Assembly (NCBI GenBank): GCA_018609755.1
Contig: JAHENZ010000296.1
Coordinates: 1 to 34,493, forward strand
DNA length: 34,493 nt
Direction of reading: 5' to 3'
From: Salinivenus sp.
GTDB lineage: Bacteria; Bacteroidota; Rhodothermia; Rhodothermales; Salinibacteraceae
Shown in pieces: positions 8,401 to 18,479 of the stretch. The position numbers and the translations under genes are program-made. How positions within the stretch are numbered: the stretch's first letter is position 1; each line of letters opens with the position of its first letter. The notes beneath the pieces are model-generated. The model made no database searches and had not been told where the DNA came from. It saw nothing but the letters and a program-made list of their open reading frames with translations.

Positions 8401-11400
8401 ATGTTTTTATTGAACGGGTTTTTTTCGAAGCACTGGAGCGGCGGGGCCTCGTTGCTGCTCGTCGCGGCCCTTCTTCTCGGGGCGTCGCCTGCGTACGGTC
8501 AGATCTACGTGGACAAGGATGCGAGTGGCGCCGGCAACGGCTCCACCTGGGCTGACGCCTACACCGACTTGCAGACGGCCATTGACAATGCCACGGGCAG
8601 CGACGAGCTCTGGGTGGCCGAGGGCATCTACACGCCGGACAGCGAGAGTGACAGCTTTACGCTCCCTGGTGCGAAGGACGGTCTTGAGGTCTACGGCGGG
8701 TTCGAGGGGACAGAGTCGACCCGTTCGGAGCGAGACGCTGGGGATCATCCGACGGTTCTGTCCGGCGACGTAGACGGAGATGACAACACCAGCGCGGTCG
8801 GCGTGACGGAAGCGCCCGGGGACATTAACGGCACCAACAGCAATCACGTGCTGGTTCTAGACGGCACGACCGACGCGATCACGACGGCTACTGTGTTCGA
8901 CGGTCTCACTGTCACGGCAGGACAAGCGACGGGGACTGGAAGCGAAGATAGTGGGGCCGGACTTTATTGTGATGCGGGTGCATCCGCAGCCGAGTGTAGT
9001 CCGACGCTTCGGAATGTGGTGTTTGTGGGGAACACGGCCGATCAGGGAGGAGGGGCTATTTACCTCAACTCGGATGGGGGCGATGCGAGTCCTCGCATCG
9101 TGAACACCCTGTTTGTCAACAATGCCGCCCAGAACGGGGGGGGCATCTACACCGTATCATTAGCCGGAGGCACGTCAAAGCCCCGCATCCGGACGAGTGT
9201 GTTTACCAATAACACGGCCTCTGGAAGCGGAGGGGCGCTCTACGTTCCTGAGTCTGCCACGGAGCCGGGGACGGGATTTCCGCAGATCTCAAACAGCATT
9301 CTATGGGGGAATGCCCCGGATCAGGTCGACATCGTCAATAGCGCCGACGTGGCGTTTTCCCATTCAATTGTCGAAGGCGGGATTCCGGGAACTGACAATG
9401 GGGGCAACAGAACAGCGGATCCACAATTTCAGAATGCAGCCAATCCGGCCGGCCCCGACGGGCGCTTCGCCACGCGAGACGACGGTGTGAGGGTGCAGCG
9501 CTCGTCGCCTGCAATCGACGCCGGAACCAATGATTCGGTGTCTGTCGCTGTGGACTTAACGGGGATAGAGCGTATTCAAGACCGGGAATTGAGCGGCACG
9601 GCGACTGTGGACATCGGGGCCTATGAGAGTGCAATCTTCCGGGTTGAAGCCGGAAACAGTGGACCCCAGGACGGCGCCTCATGGAGCACTGCGTACGCGA
9701 GTTTGCAGGACGCTCTCGCGCAGAGCGGCCCGACGGACGAAATTTGGATCGCTGAAGGGGTTTATTACCCGGATGTGGGTGAGGATGTCTCTGATGGAAA
9801 GACTGACACCAGCTTTGTGATTGGGGGGCGACAGGACGGGTTGGGCCTCTACGGGGGCTTTTCGGGGACCGAGTCGAGCCGATCCGCGCGGGATCCCGGT
9901 AGCAATCCGACGGTGCTTTCGGGGGATGTGGACGAGAATGACGATCCGTTCGAGCCCAACACGGACAGCGATGGAGACCCCGACACGCCGACACAGACGG
10001 ATCACATCCGTGGGAATAACAGCAACCACGTCCTTTTCCTCGATGGAACGTCCAACGCCCTTACGGAGAAGACCTTGATCGACGGGGTCACCGTAACCGC
10101 GGGCGAAGCAACTGGGTCAGAACAGGCCGGCGGAGGATTGTATTGTGATGGGGAGGGAAATGGATCAGGGACATCGAGCAGCAAATTCACCTGCAGCCCG
10201 ACGTTAAGAAACGTCGTCTTTGCCGGGAATAGGGCCGAGTTTAGCGGCGGGGCCCTCCAGAACAACGGGAGGAATGATGGGGGCAGCAGTCCGCGGCTCA
10301 CGAATGTCGTCTTTGTCGGAAATGCCACGTACCGAACGGCGGGGGGAACGAAAGGAGGGGCCCTTTATAATGATGCGGTTGGCGGCATCGACGGCGGCAC
10401 GAGTAGTCCCGTGATCACGAACACGACCTTTTATGCCAATCGTGCTGCAAAGGGCGGTGTGATGTTCAGTGATGCATTCGATAATGCGACGGCCCAGCCC
10501 CAAATTACGAACTCTATTCTGTGGGACAACTCTGCTTCGGGTTCGGGAGACGAGATCAACAACGCCAACGGGGCCTCGCCGGTCCTTGCTCACACGATTA
10601 TTCAAGGCGGCGTCAATGGCACGGGCGTCGCCGGAGACCCCAATACTGATGGGGGTAACAACCTTGACCAAGATCCGCTTCTGGAGTATGCACCCTTGCC
10701 AGCGGGCGACGACGGCACGTTCGGCACGGACGACGACGGCCTCCACCTCACGCCCGGCTCGCCCGCGATCGATGCGGGGGACGGAACGGCCGTCAGTCTC
10801 GCCAACGACCTGACGGGGGCGAGCCGCGTGCAGAACGGGACCGTCGACATTGGCGCGTACGAAGGTGGACGCGACTCAGCGCGCACCATTTACGTCGATT
10901 CGGGGAACACGTCGGGTACCGTCGACGGCACGTCCTGGACGACGGCCGATACCACGCTGCAGGACACCACCAGCCTGGCCAGCGGAGCCCTCGGCTACGC
11001 CACCGGCAACGACGAGATCTGGGTGGCCGAGGGCGTGTACACCCCGGCGGGATCGGAGACCAGCCTCACAATCACCGGTCGCCAGGACGGGCTCAAGATC
11101 TACGGGGGCTTCGAGAGCGGCGACGCGTTCGCCGACCGCGCTCCGGGCGACCATCCCGTCGTCCTCAGCGGAGACGTGGGCGGGGACGACGACAATAAAA
11201 CCGCCAGTGGTGTGACCCCTACGGCTGGTGACATCAAAGGAAGCAACAGCCACCACGTCCTGACACTGAACAGCAGTGCGCAGGACATCACACCCAGTAC
11301 CGTCATCGAGGGACTGACGATCACCGGCGGACAGGCCAATGGATCGGGCCCCGCGACGCAGGGAGGCGGGCTCTACTGCTCCGGAGTGGACGGCGTGTGC

Positions 11401-14400
11401 ACCCCGGTACTGCGCAACCTTGTGTTTGTCGGCAATACGGCCGATGGTGGGGGAGCCATCTACAACGCTGCCGTGGGCTTCAACAGAAGCGGCGCGGCAA
11501 GCCCCACGATCGTAAATTCGGTATTTGCGGAGAACCGTGCCCAGGATGGGGGAGCGATCCTCAACAGTGCACAGAGCCCCGGCGCCACCGCCGCCACTGC
11601 AAGCCCGACAATAACAAACACGACGTTTGTTGGCAACACGGCGTCGAACAACGGGGGAGCGCTCTTTAATGGAGAGTCCTCCGACGAAGGAACCAGCAGC
11701 GACCCCGACCTCACCAATGTTATTCTGTACGGCAACACCGCTGCCAGCGGAGGCCAGAGCTACAGCGTGAATGGAGCGACGCCGTCGCTTGACTACACGC
11801 TCGTCGAGGGAGGCTGCCCGTCCGACGCCAACTGCTCGAATCTCGTTACCGACGACCCGCGCCTCGCCGACACCACCGACGCGGACGGCCCCGACGGCAC
11901 GTTCGCCACCGTCGACGACGGCCTCAATCTCACGCCGGGCTCCCCGGCCCTCGACGCCGGAGACAACAGCTCTGTTTCCGCGAGTACAGACTTGACAAGG
12001 GCTCCTCGAACGCAGGACTTCGATGGCGATGCCACGGCCACCGTCAACATCGGCGCCTACGAACCCCCCTCCCCGATTGCCCCCGCCGTCGTCGATGCAT
12101 CCACGTTCGACATATCGCAAAACGACGCGAGCATTACTGGGAGCGTCAATCCGGGGGGGCTTCCGACCACCGTACGGGTCCAGTACGGTCGGGACACCGC
12201 CTTTGCAGCCGACTCCGTGACGACGGCTGCCAGCGATATGACGGGCTATGTGGCTCAGTCCGTCAGCGGTCAAATTACGGGTCTCGATCCTGGAACCACG
12301 TACAGCTTTCGTCTCCAGGCTGAAAACAGTGCTGGGATCACCACCGGGAACATACGCACCTTCACAACAAAGGTGGCGGTCCCGCAAGTGACGACCCGGG
12401 CACCTGTGTCCATCACCGACACCAGTGCTTTGGTTCGAGGAACACTCAATCCAAGAGGAGGAGCGACCCGTCTGTACGTGGCCCTTTCGAGAGCGAGCAG
12501 TGGCACCACCATGCTTTCTCCGATCGATACGGTCCGGACGAACCTGCTTTCCGATCAGTTGGTGAGTGTGACGATTGACACCTTGCGGTCCAGCACCGAG
12601 TACCGCTACGAAATCGTGGCGGCCAACGCAGCGGACTCACTGAAGGGAGGACAACAGTTGTTCAAGACTGCTAATGTTCTACCGAAAGCGGTCGATGATA
12701 CCGCCACGACCATCGAGGCTCAGTCGGTGATTATCGATGTGTTGGAGAACGACACTGATGAAGATGGGACCCTTGATACGACCTCTGTTGAAATCACTCA
12801 TGCTCCGGAAGCAGGAACGGCCTCGTATGAGGGAGAAGGAGCGGTTCAGTACCGTCATGACGGCAGCTCGACGCTGAGCGATCAATTCCGATACCGAGTC
12901 GCGGACGACGCCGGTCGGTACGACACAGCGGCGGTCGACGTGCAGGTTCAAGAAATGGCTCTCACCGCGCAGTCGGACACGGTCGAGCTTGGGGGGCAGC
13001 GGGTGGAGCAGCCCGGAGATACGACCGACGTGACAATTGAGAATACGGGGGAGGTGCCGCTGACGGGGCTGGAAGCCGCCATACAGGGGGCAGGGAGCGG
13101 GGCCTTTGCCTCGGTGGTCGACACGGGAGAGGACTCCCTGGCGTCCGGGCAGACCCGAACGGTCGAGGTTGCGTTTCGCCCGGAGGAGGTGGGGGGGCGG
13201 CAGGCGGTGCTGACGGTCACCTCGGCGGACGGGCCGGAGGCCGTTGCTCGCCTCACGGGACGAGGGGTTTCGGTCGACGTGCAGACGGCGTCGCTGGTTC
13301 GTGGAACGGAGGCCTCCGTATCGGTGACCGTGGACGGCGGATTCGTTCCAAAGGGACGCAGCGAGCTCTTCGTTCGGAAAGGAGGGACGACAGCATACCA
13401 GTCCGTGCCCCTGCAGATCGAGGAGATTGAGACGAGCGGCCGGGTGTTGCTGACCGGCACGATCCCGGCGGGCCTGATCACAGAGAGGGGCATTGACTAC
13501 TATGGGGTGCTTTCGGACGAGACGAGTACGATTGCTGTGCCGGGAGCTTCCCCCGCACAAGCGGCCGCGGCGCCCCGGCATCGTTCGGTACACGTTGAGG
13601 CGATCACAGCTCAAGGCCCGCTTGTGGCCGAAGAGTACCGCATGATCTCCGTCCCGATGCGGCCCGAGGAGCGAGGGATCCGGGAGGTGTTTGAGTCGAA
13701 TTACGACTCGTACGACCCGTCAACCTGGCGGCTCTTTCGGTGGGATCCCTCGTCGGGGGACTACCGGGAGTATCCGGAGATCGACACGCTGCGTCCCGGC
13801 GATGGGGCGTGGCTGGTAACGTCGGACAGCAGTGCCCTCACGCTCCGGGATGCGCACACCGTCGAAGCGAGCACTCCGTATCGGATCCCGCTGTCCGAGG
13901 GATGGAATCAGGTGGGCGTTCCTTTCGGGTTTGCAGTGCCGTGGGACAGCGTGCAGGCCGCGACGGACATCGCCCCGGCTGATCTCGGGGGGCCGGTCGC
14001 TTACGGAGATACCAGCAGCGGGACGAGCAGCCAACGGACCTACCAGTACGACCGGTCGGCCCTGCGGCCCTGGCAGGGATATTTTGTGTATAACGGCACG
14101 GGGGCACCGGATACGCTCGTCGTGCCTCCGGTGGGAGAAGGGACCGGCGGGACGCAAATGTCGACGGCCCAAAACGGGAGCGACGAGGGGATGCGCAAGG
14201 CTGCCAGTGAATCCTCGTATTCCCTTCGAGTCACGGCGCACGCGGACGAGACAACGCAGCGGATCCGGCTCGGACTCAGGTCCGGGGCAGCGCCGGGCCG
14301 CGATCGGTTCGACCGCGCGCAGGCGCCCCCGATTGGGAAGTCGGTCCGACTTGCGATTATGGAAGAGGTGCACGGAGAGCCCATCCCCCACGCCAAGAGC

Positions 14401-14952
14401 GTGAAGCCGTCAGACACGCAGGGACAGTCCTGGCGTCTCATGCTTTCGGGGGGCGGAACCGGCAACGAAGAACCGTCGGTCCGGCTGCACCTGCACGAGC
14501 AGGGCACGCTGCCGGAAGGGTATGAGCGATACGTACTGGATCCTGCCACCGGCCGCCGACTGGCACCGGGAGCCCCCCTCTCGCTGGCAGAAGGGGAGGA
14601 ACGGACCCTAAAGGTCATACTGGGAACGAAGTCGTATGCGCAAGCCGAGAGTGAAGGAATCGGCTTAGAGGCATTTGCCAACGAGCTCCGGGGCAATTAT
14701 CCGAATCCGTTTAGGGACGAAACGACGATCGCCTACACGTTGAAGGAGGAGCAAGAGGTGACCGTCACAGTGTACAACGTGCTGGGGCAAACCGTGCGCA
14801 CGCTCGTTGAGGAGGAGAAGGACGCAGGGCGTCACCGCGTTCGATGGACAGGGGACAACCGGTACGGGGACCCGGTCGGGAGCGGGGTGTACTTCTACCG
14901 GATCGACGCTGGGGACTTTACGGCGACCCGCAAGATGATGGTGGTCCGATAG
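8401..14952 (+). CDS. Giant modular secreted beta-helix protein with T9SS type A sorting domain
   Basis: A 2183-residue exported protein. The ATG at 8401 is preferred to a TTG at 8392; a hydrophobic export signal ends near SPAYGQ. Three copies of the same roughly 400-residue beta-helix module follow (about 34-406, 413-820 and 829-1221). Each opens with a xxVDxxxxxxxGxSW block and DE(L/I)W(V/I)AEG(I/V)Y. Each carries VFVGNxAxxGGAIYN-type repeats and closes with SPA(I/L)DAG and (D/N)IGAYE. Then come fibronectin-III-like repeats (about 1225-1420), a cadherin/VCBS-like domain (1427-1518, with DVLENDTDEDG), a choice-of-anchor-D/ASPM-like sandwich (about 1520-1620) and a long T9SS-cargo region. The sorting domain (about 2094-2183) has YPNPF, VYNVLGQTVRTL and GSGVYFYRI. 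It is probably a surface adhesin or matrix protein. Its stop lies only 4 bases from the end of the convergent membrane-protein gene. Confidence 0.9.
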   Translation: MFLLNGFFSKHWSGGASLLLVAALLLGASPAYGQIYVDKDASGAGNGSTWADAYTDLQTAIDNATGSDELWVAEGIYTPDSESDSFTLPGAKDGLEVYGGFEGTESTRSERDAGDHPTVLSGDVDGDDNTSAVGVTEAPGDINGTNSNHVLVLDGTTDAITTATVFDGLTVTAGQATGTGSEDSGAGLYCDAGASAAECSPTLRNVVFVGNTADQGGGAIYLNSDGGDASPRIVNTLFVNNAAQNGGGIYTVSLAGGTSKPRIRTSVFTNNTASGSGGALYVPESATEPGTGFPQISNSILWGNAPDQVDIVNSADVAFSHSIVEGGIPGTDNGGNRTADPQFQNAANPAGPDGRFATRDDGVRVQRSSPAIDAGTNDSVSVAVDLTGIERIQDRELSGTATVDIGAYESAIFRVEAGNSGPQDGASWSTAYASLQDALAQSGPTDEIWIAEGVYYPDVGEDVSDGKTDTSFVIGGRQDGLGLYGGFSGTESSRSARDPGSNPTVLSGDVDENDDPFEPNTDSDGDPDTPTQTDHIRGNNSNHVLFLDGTSNALTEKTLIDGVTVTAGEATGSEQAGGGLYCDGEGNGSGTSSSKFTCSPTLRNVVFAGNRAEFSGGALQNNGRNDGGSSPRLTNVVFVGNATYRTAGGTKGGALYNDAVGGIDGGTSSPVITNTTFYANRAAKGGVMFSDAFDNATAQPQITNSILWDNSASGSGDEINNANGASPVLAHTIIQGGVNGTGVAGDPNTDGGNNLDQDPLLEYAPLPAGDDGTFGTDDDGLHLTPGSPAIDAGDGTAVSLANDLTGASRVQNGTVDIGAYEGGRDSARTIYVDSGNTSGTVDGTSWTTADTTLQDTTSLASGALGYATGNDEIWVAEGVYTPAGSETSLTITGRQDGLKIYGGFESGDAFADRAPGDHPVVLSGDVGGDDDNKTASGVTPTAGDIKGSNSHHVLTLNSSAQDITPSTVIEGLTITGGQANGSGPATQGGGLYCSGVDGVCTPVLRNLVFVGNTADGGGAIYNAAVGFNRSGAASPTIVNSVFAENRAQDGGAILNSAQSPGATAATASPTITNTTFVGNTASNNGGALFNGESSDEGTSSDPDLTNVILYGNTAASGGQSYSVNGATPSLDYTLVEGGCPSDANCSNLVTDDPRLADTTDADGPDGTFATVDDGLNLTPGSPALDAGDNSSVSASTDLTRAPRTQDFDGDATATVNIGAYEPPSPIAPAVVDASTFDISQNDASITGSVNPGGLPTTVRVQYGRDTAFAADSVTTAASDMTGYVAQSVSGQITGLDPGTTYSFRLQAENSAGITTGNIRTFTTKVAVPQVTTRAPVSITDTSALVRGTLNPRGGATRLYVALSRASSGTTMLSPIDTVRTNLLSDQLVSVTIDTLRSSTEYRYEIVAANAADSLKGGQQLFKTANVLPKAVDDTATTIEAQSVIIDVLENDTDEDGTLDTTSVEITHAPEAGTASYEGEGAVQYRHDGSSTLSDQFRYRVADDAGRYDTAAVDVQVQEMALTAQSDTVELGGQRVEQPGDTTDVTIENTGEVPLTGLEAAIQGAGSGAFASVVDTGEDSLASGQTRTVEVAFRPEEVGGRQAVLTVTSADGPEAVARLTGRGVSVDVQTASLVRGTEASVSVTVDGGFVPKGRSELFVRKGGTTAYQSVPLQIEEIETSGRVLLTGTIPAGLITERGIDYYGVLSDETSTIAVPGASPAQAAAAPRHRSVHVEAITAQGPLVAEEYRMISVPMRPEERGIREVFESNYDSYDPSTWRLFRWDPSSGDYREYPEIDTLRPGDGAWLVTSDSSALTLRDAHTVEASTPYRIPLSEGWNQVGVPFGFAVPWDSVQAATDIAPADLGGPVAYGDTSSGTSSQRTYQYDRSALRPWQGYFVYNGTGAPDTLVVPPVGEGTGGTQMSTAQNGSDEGMRKAASESSYSLRVTAHADETTQRIRLGLRSGAAPGRDRFDRAQAPPIGKSVRLAIMEEVHGEPIPHAKSVKPSDTQGQSWRLMLSGGGTGNEEPSVRLHLHEQGTLPEGYERYVLDPATGRRLAPGAPLSLAEGEERTLKVILGTKSYAQAESEGIGLEAFANELRGNYPNPFRDETTIAYTLKEEQEVTVTVYNVLGQTVRTLVEEEKDAGRHRVRWTGDNRYGDPVGSGVYFYRIDAGDFTATRKMMVVR

Positions 14953-14956
14953 ACCG

Positions 14957-15388
14957 TCACGGCAGCACGTTCCTCAGCATCCACAAGACGAGGCCCGCAC
15001 GCAGAGTCCAGGCGCCCGTTCGGAGCCAGTTGGACCGCACGAGGTGGCGATGCGTCGGGGCGTCGAACCCATCGCTGAGACGGGTGTGAAGAGGAACCTG
15101 CACCAGGCCCGTCGTGGCCCAGATGAAGAGCACCAGCGCGAGTCCCGTCCAGACCTGCCACGCGGAGACGTTCGGGGGCGTCTGCCAAACCAGTCCGACA
15201 GCCGTTGCGAGCTCGGTCGTCATTGCGGGCGCAACGATCCAGGTGATGCGGCGCATGTGCTCGGCCTGATAGGTCTCGTAGGAGGCGGGACCCACGTGGC
15301 GGAAGAGGGGGTAGTGCACCAGTTGCACGATGAGAATCACGCCCAGCATGGTGAGCGTGGCGGCGGTATGCACCAGGAGGAGCATCAT
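14957..15388 (-). CDS. Conserved membrane protein, four predicted helices
   Basis: An integral membrane protein of about 143 residues. Hydrophobic segments can be read at the N-terminus (LLVHTAATLTMLGVILIVQL), near residues 50-66, around 75-97 and at the C-terminus (LRAGLVLWML). Polar signatures include VHYPLF, Y-x-AEHMRR and LVRSNWLRT. I recognise the general look of an uncharacterised bacterial family but cannot assign a function. It is the last gene of a minus-strand operon, 27 bases after the FAD enzyme's stop. A TTG at 15406 is an alternative start that would add six residues. The 3' end nearly touches the convergent giant gene. Confidence 0.75.
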   Translation of the reverse strand: MMLLLVHTAATLTMLGVILIVQLVHYPLFRHVGPASYETYQAEHMRRITWIVAPAMTTELATAVGLVWQTPPNVSAWQVWTGLALVLFIWATTGLVQVPLHTRLSDGFDAPTHRHLVRSNWLRTGAWTLRAGLVLWMLRNVLP

Positions 15389-15415
15389 CCGGGACGAAGG
15401 AGACAAGTGGCCGGG

Positions 15416-16666
15416 TCAGGACTGATCCGCAATCACGGCTCGTGCCGCGTCCCGTCCCGCCGCGATGGCGCCGTTGATGGAGCCGGTGCGCCGATGATCG
15501 CCGCATACGTAGAGGCCGGGACGGCGCCGCACGTCGCGTTGCGGGGGAGAGAGGAAGGGGGGCGACTGGTCGGGCAGGGCGTACGGAATGCGCATCGTGT
15601 CGAGGTGTGTCCAGCCGCCGGCGCTGAGACCAAACCAGTCGATCAGTTGCTCGCGGACGGTTCGTTCAAGCGTCGCGTCATCTTCGGACGGATTGCCCAC
15701 GACCACGGCGGAGACGAGTGCCTTATCGTTTGGGGCGTAGCCGGGAGCCACGTCGGAGGGGACGGCAATGTTGTTGATGGGACCGACGCCGTCGCCATTG
15801 AGAACGAGAATCGGATCGTCGAGCGGGGAGTCCGAAGCCGCGTAGTAGAGGCAGACCGTTGAGCAGCCATTGCCCGAACCCATCCCGCCGACGAGCCGGT
15901 CAGCCATCGGAGCCTCCGTCGCCACCACGATTGATTCCGCGTCCATCGTTTCGCCGTCGGCCAGCGTCACGGTGTGGCCGTCCACCGCTTCCACCGGGGC
16001 GTTCAGCCGGATCGCATCGTCGGGCAGGTGGGAGCGCATCTGTTGGGGAATTCGGGCCATGCCTCCCGCTGGGAGGACCGTTTGCCCCTCCGTGAACATC
16101 TTGAACAGAAACTCGAACATCCGGCTGGAGGCGTCCAGTGTTCGGTCGAGAAAGATGCCGCCGAAGAAGGGACGGAAGAACCGGTCGATCATGCTCGACG
16201 AGAAGCCCCAACGGCCTTCCAGGGCCTGCTGGGCGGTTTGCTCCTCTCGCTCCATAATTTCCGGCACCGTACGCCGCCGGAGTCGGCTTCGGATGCGGGC
16301 CACGCGGATTTTGTCGGCCGCCGTGCCGATGGGGCTGAAGAGCGTCTTTGGGGCGTCGAACGGGTGCCGGAACGGGTCGGCGATCCGGTGGAAGCGGCCG
16401 TTGTAGCGCACCAGCGCCCCGTCGTAGAAGGCGTGGAAGTCGAGGGCCTCGTAGTCGAGTTCGAGCTGCGCCTCCGGATAGGCCGTCAACATCACCTGAA
16501 AGCCCCGATCCAGCCGAAAGCCGTCAACCGTTTCCGTGCGGACCCGCCCCCCCACGCGGTCGGAGGCCTCTAGCACCTGAACGGACCGGCCGCGACGGTG
16601 GAGGTGACGGGCGCAGGCCAGCCCGGCAAGGCCGGCCCCGATGACGAGTACGTCGGGGTCGTTCAT
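15416..16666 (-). CDS. NAD(P)/FAD-dependent oxidoreductase (amine oxidase / phytoene desaturase-like)
   Basis: A 416-residue flavoprotein. The N-terminal Rossmann motif is [14 protein letters not shown] (Gly10, 12 and 15), with Glu33 ending beta-2 to bind the ribose. The [10 protein letters not shown] motif typical of amine oxidase and carotenoid desaturase flavoproteins follows. The C-terminal FAD contact is GLYVCGD followed by [13 protein letters not shown]. Families of this type oxidise amines or desaturate polyenes, and the substrate cannot be read from the sequence. It lies 64 bases downstream of the SRPBCC-SDR gene on the same strand and 27 bases upstream of the membrane protein, so the three probably form one operon. 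The ATG start has no strong Shine-Dalgarno. Confidence 0.88.
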   Translation of the reverse strand: MNDPDVLVIGAGLAGLACARHLHRRGRSVQVLEASDRVGGRVRTETVDGFRLDRGFQVMLTAYPEAQLELDYEALDFHAFYDGALVRYNGRFHRIADPFRHPFDAPKTLFSPIGTAADKIRVARIRSRLRRRTVPEIMEREEQTAQQALEGRWGFSSSMIDRFFRPFFGGIFLDRTLDASSRMFEFLFKMFTEGQTVLPAGGMARIPQQMRSHLPDDAIRLNAPVEAVDGHTVTLADGETMDAESIVVATEAPMADRLVGGMGSGNGCSTVCLYYAASDSPLDDPILVLNGDGVGPINNIAVPSDVAPGYAPNDKALVSAVVVGNPSEDDATLERTVREQLIDWFGLSAGGWTHLDTMRIPYALPDQSPPFLSPPQRDVRRRPGLYVCGDHRRTGSINGAIAAGRDAARAVIADQS

Positions 16667-16730
16667 GATGCAGGGAAAACGGAGATTCGACAGACGACAG
16701 TAGAAATGCGGAGGACAGTCTGTTGGTTTG

Positions 16731-18113
16731 TTACGTTTCCGTGCCGCGGCCCAAGACGTGCCGGAGGCCCTCCTCTAGTGCACCGTAGCCGAACTCATAG
16801 CTGCTCTCTTGCAGTTTCTGCGGTACAACTCTCGCGCTTTTGAGGGCCATCTCCTCCGCCACTTCCCCGGCCAGGGATCGGAGGAGCGAGGCCGGAATAT
16901 GCAGCGGTGCTGGACGGTTGAGCACATCCCCGAGTGTGCGGGCATAGTCGGCCATCCGGGCCGGATGGGGAGCCGTGAGATTGACCGGTCCGTCTAGGTC
17001 GTCGGTCCAAAGCATGTGGTAGAGTCCTCCGATCACGTCGTCGATCGTGACCCACGGGAAATACTGGTCCGGCGCCCCGACGCGTCCCCCCAGTCCCAGC
17101 CAGAAGGCCGGCAACATGAGGCGCAGCGCGCCGCCCGCCGGCGAGAGAACGACGCCGATCCGAGCCTGAACGGTGCGGATGCCCGCCGCTGCCGCGGGCT
17201 TGGTGGCCGCCTCCCACGCCTGGCAGACCTCGGTCAGAAAGCCCGCTTCATTCGGTTCGCTCTCTTCCGTCACGACCTCCGTGCCGTGATCGCCGTAGTA
17301 GCCGATGGCGGAAGCTGAAATGAACGCTTCCGGTGGATCTTCAAGGTCGGCGAGGGCCTCGGCCAGCAGTCGCGTCCCGGCGGCCCGGCTGTCGTAGATG
17401 CGCTGTTTCTTGGCAGCGGTCCAGAGCCCAAAGACGCTCTCTGCCGCGAGGTGGATCACTGCGTCGACTCCCTCCAGCTTTTCCGTCTCCACGGTACCAG
17501 ATTGCGGGTCCCACAGAATCTCATCATCCCCGACGGGCCGGGAGCGCACGAGTGGCTTCACGGTGTGGCCGCCGGTAGTGAGAAAGGGCACCAGCTGCGA
17601 GCCGACGAGGCCGGACGTGCCACTCACGGCAATTGTACGTGACGGAGCATCGGAGGTATAGTGCCGATGCAGGGCCAAGTCGCGGCGCGTCACGCGGTGG
17701 CGATAGGCAAACTGTCGGTGCAGCTCCGGCTCCAGCAGGTACGGCGCTACGGCGTCTCCCAGTCCTCCGGCCGGCGGTGCGTACTCGATTGTATCGACGA
17801 GTCGGCAGCCCCGGTCGTCCAAAGGCTCGAATCGGTGCGTGTGATCCCAGTGAGAAAACGGGCCTTGTACCTGCCGATCGCAGAACTGCTCTCCCTCAAT
17901 CACGTCGTGGTGTTCGGCCACCCAGCGAAGGGCCAGCGGCCCCGGACCGATCCGAAGGACCGCCCGATCCCCCTCCCGAACTCCCTCGAAGGATTCGAGT
18001 CGCACCGGGGCCCACGGCGGCACGAGGCGTTGAAACGCACCGGGCCGGGCGTGCCAAGCAAATACAGTGTCGGAGGAGGCCTCCAGATCGGTCGTGAACG
18101 TCAGGGTGTTCAT
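16731..18113 (-). CDS. SRPBCC domain fused to TIGR01777 family SDR epimerase
   Basis: A 460-residue fusion. Residues 1-150 form a SRPBCC lipid/ligand-binding fold ([17 protein letters not shown] near the start, later [13 protein letters not shown]). From about 160 an NAD(P)-binding SDR begins with SGTSGLVG (Gly165, 168 and 171). It continues with [12 protein letters not shown], the active-site-like YYG motif of the TIGR01777 family. The end is a DUF1731 domain ([19 protein letters not shown]). Members are often mislabelled as a SulA-like cell-division inhibitor; the real reaction is unknown. This SRPBCC-SDR fusion is an established architecture. It is the first gene of a minus-strand operon with the FAD enzyme and the membrane protein. 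A possible minus-strand -10 (TACAAT) lies at 18141-18136, but no matching -35 is seen. Confidence 0.9.
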   Translation of the reverse strand: MNTLTFTTDLEASSDTVFAWHARPGAFQRLVPPWAPVRLESFEGVREGDRAVLRIGPGPLALRWVAEHHDVIEGEQFCDRQVQGPFSHWDHTHRFEPLDDRGCRLVDTIEYAPPAGGLGDAVAPYLLEPELHRQFAYRHRVTRRDLALHRHYTSDAPSRTIAVSGTSGLVGSQLVPFLTTGGHTVKPLVRSRPVGDDEILWDPQSGTVETEKLEGVDAVIHLAAESVFGLWTAAKKQRIYDSRAAGTRLLAEALADLEDPPEAFISASAIGYYGDHGTEVVTEESEPNEAGFLTEVCQAWEAATKPAAAAGIRTVQARIGVVLSPAGGALRLMLPAFWLGLGGRVGAPDQYFPWVTIDDVIGGLYHMLWTDDLDGPVNLTAPHPARMADYARTLGDVLNRPAPLHIPASLLRSLAGEVAEEMALKSARVVPQKLQESSYEFGYGALEEGLRHVLGRGTET

Positions 18114-18247
18114 AGAGGGAGACGGTCCGTGGAGAATTGTACTGCGACACGAAGGAGTGCGAGGGGGACAGTTTTTCCCTCAGCAGACGATTTTTATCCG
18201 TCCGAGGGGGTTCTAAGGGACTGTTTCCGGAAAACGCATCGTGTCTG

Positions 18248-18273
18248 AGTGCTGACGTGAGGCCAACAGCACT
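18248..18273. promoter_or_regulatory. Inverted repeat, 7 bp arms
   Basis: AGTGCTG at 18248-18254 is the exact reverse complement of CAGCACT at 18267-18273, with a 12-base spacer (arm centres 19 bp apart). It lies in the divergent promoter region and could be a dimeric regulator site. Only the symmetry is seen. Confidence 0.3.
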
Positions 18274-18317
18274 GAGTCCGTTCAGATCCCAATTTTGTTT
18301 ACAGAAAACCCACACTT

Positions 18318-18367
18318 TTTGCTGTTACCCGAAAGGTTTGTTCTGCGACATAGTAACGGTCAGCAAA
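18318..18367. promoter_or_regulatory. Bulged 11-bp inverted repeat
   Basis: TTTGCT-GTTAC at 18318-18328 pairs with GTAAC-(GGTC)-AGCAAA at 18353-18367, giving an 11-bp stem with one 4-base bulge around a 24-base loop. It lies in the AT-rich core of the divergent region, about 150 bases before the GT4 gene. It may be an RNA stem in the leader or an operator. No T tract follows it. Confidence 0.3.
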
Positions 18368-18457
18368 GCAAGTTGTGGCCTTGCCTTCTTTATCGAGTAG
18401 TGCTTTACGGGCAGATTTCCTCAACCCGGGAGAGCACTCCTCCCTCTGAGGAAGGCA

Positions 18458-18479
18458 TTCGGTCGCTTGCACGACCGGA
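18458..18479 (+). promoter_or_regulatory. Leader hairpin before the GT4 operon
   Basis: CGGTCG and CGACCG form a perfect 6-bp stem around CTTGCA, extended by one G-T and one T-A pair. It ends 39 bases before the ATG at 18519, so it is probably within the 5' leader. It could affect translation or be a small operator; the function is not shown. Confidence 0.3.

Noticed and set aside
10876-12387. 503-codon minus-strand frame opposite module 3 of the giant protein
   Set aside because: Antisense of the repeat module; its composition follows the plus-strand repeats, with no domain of its own.
18136-18141. TACAAT as a -10 box for the SRPBCC-SDR operon
   Set aside because: There is no acceptable -35 at 16-18 bases and the implied leader would be very short; noted in the gene entry only.
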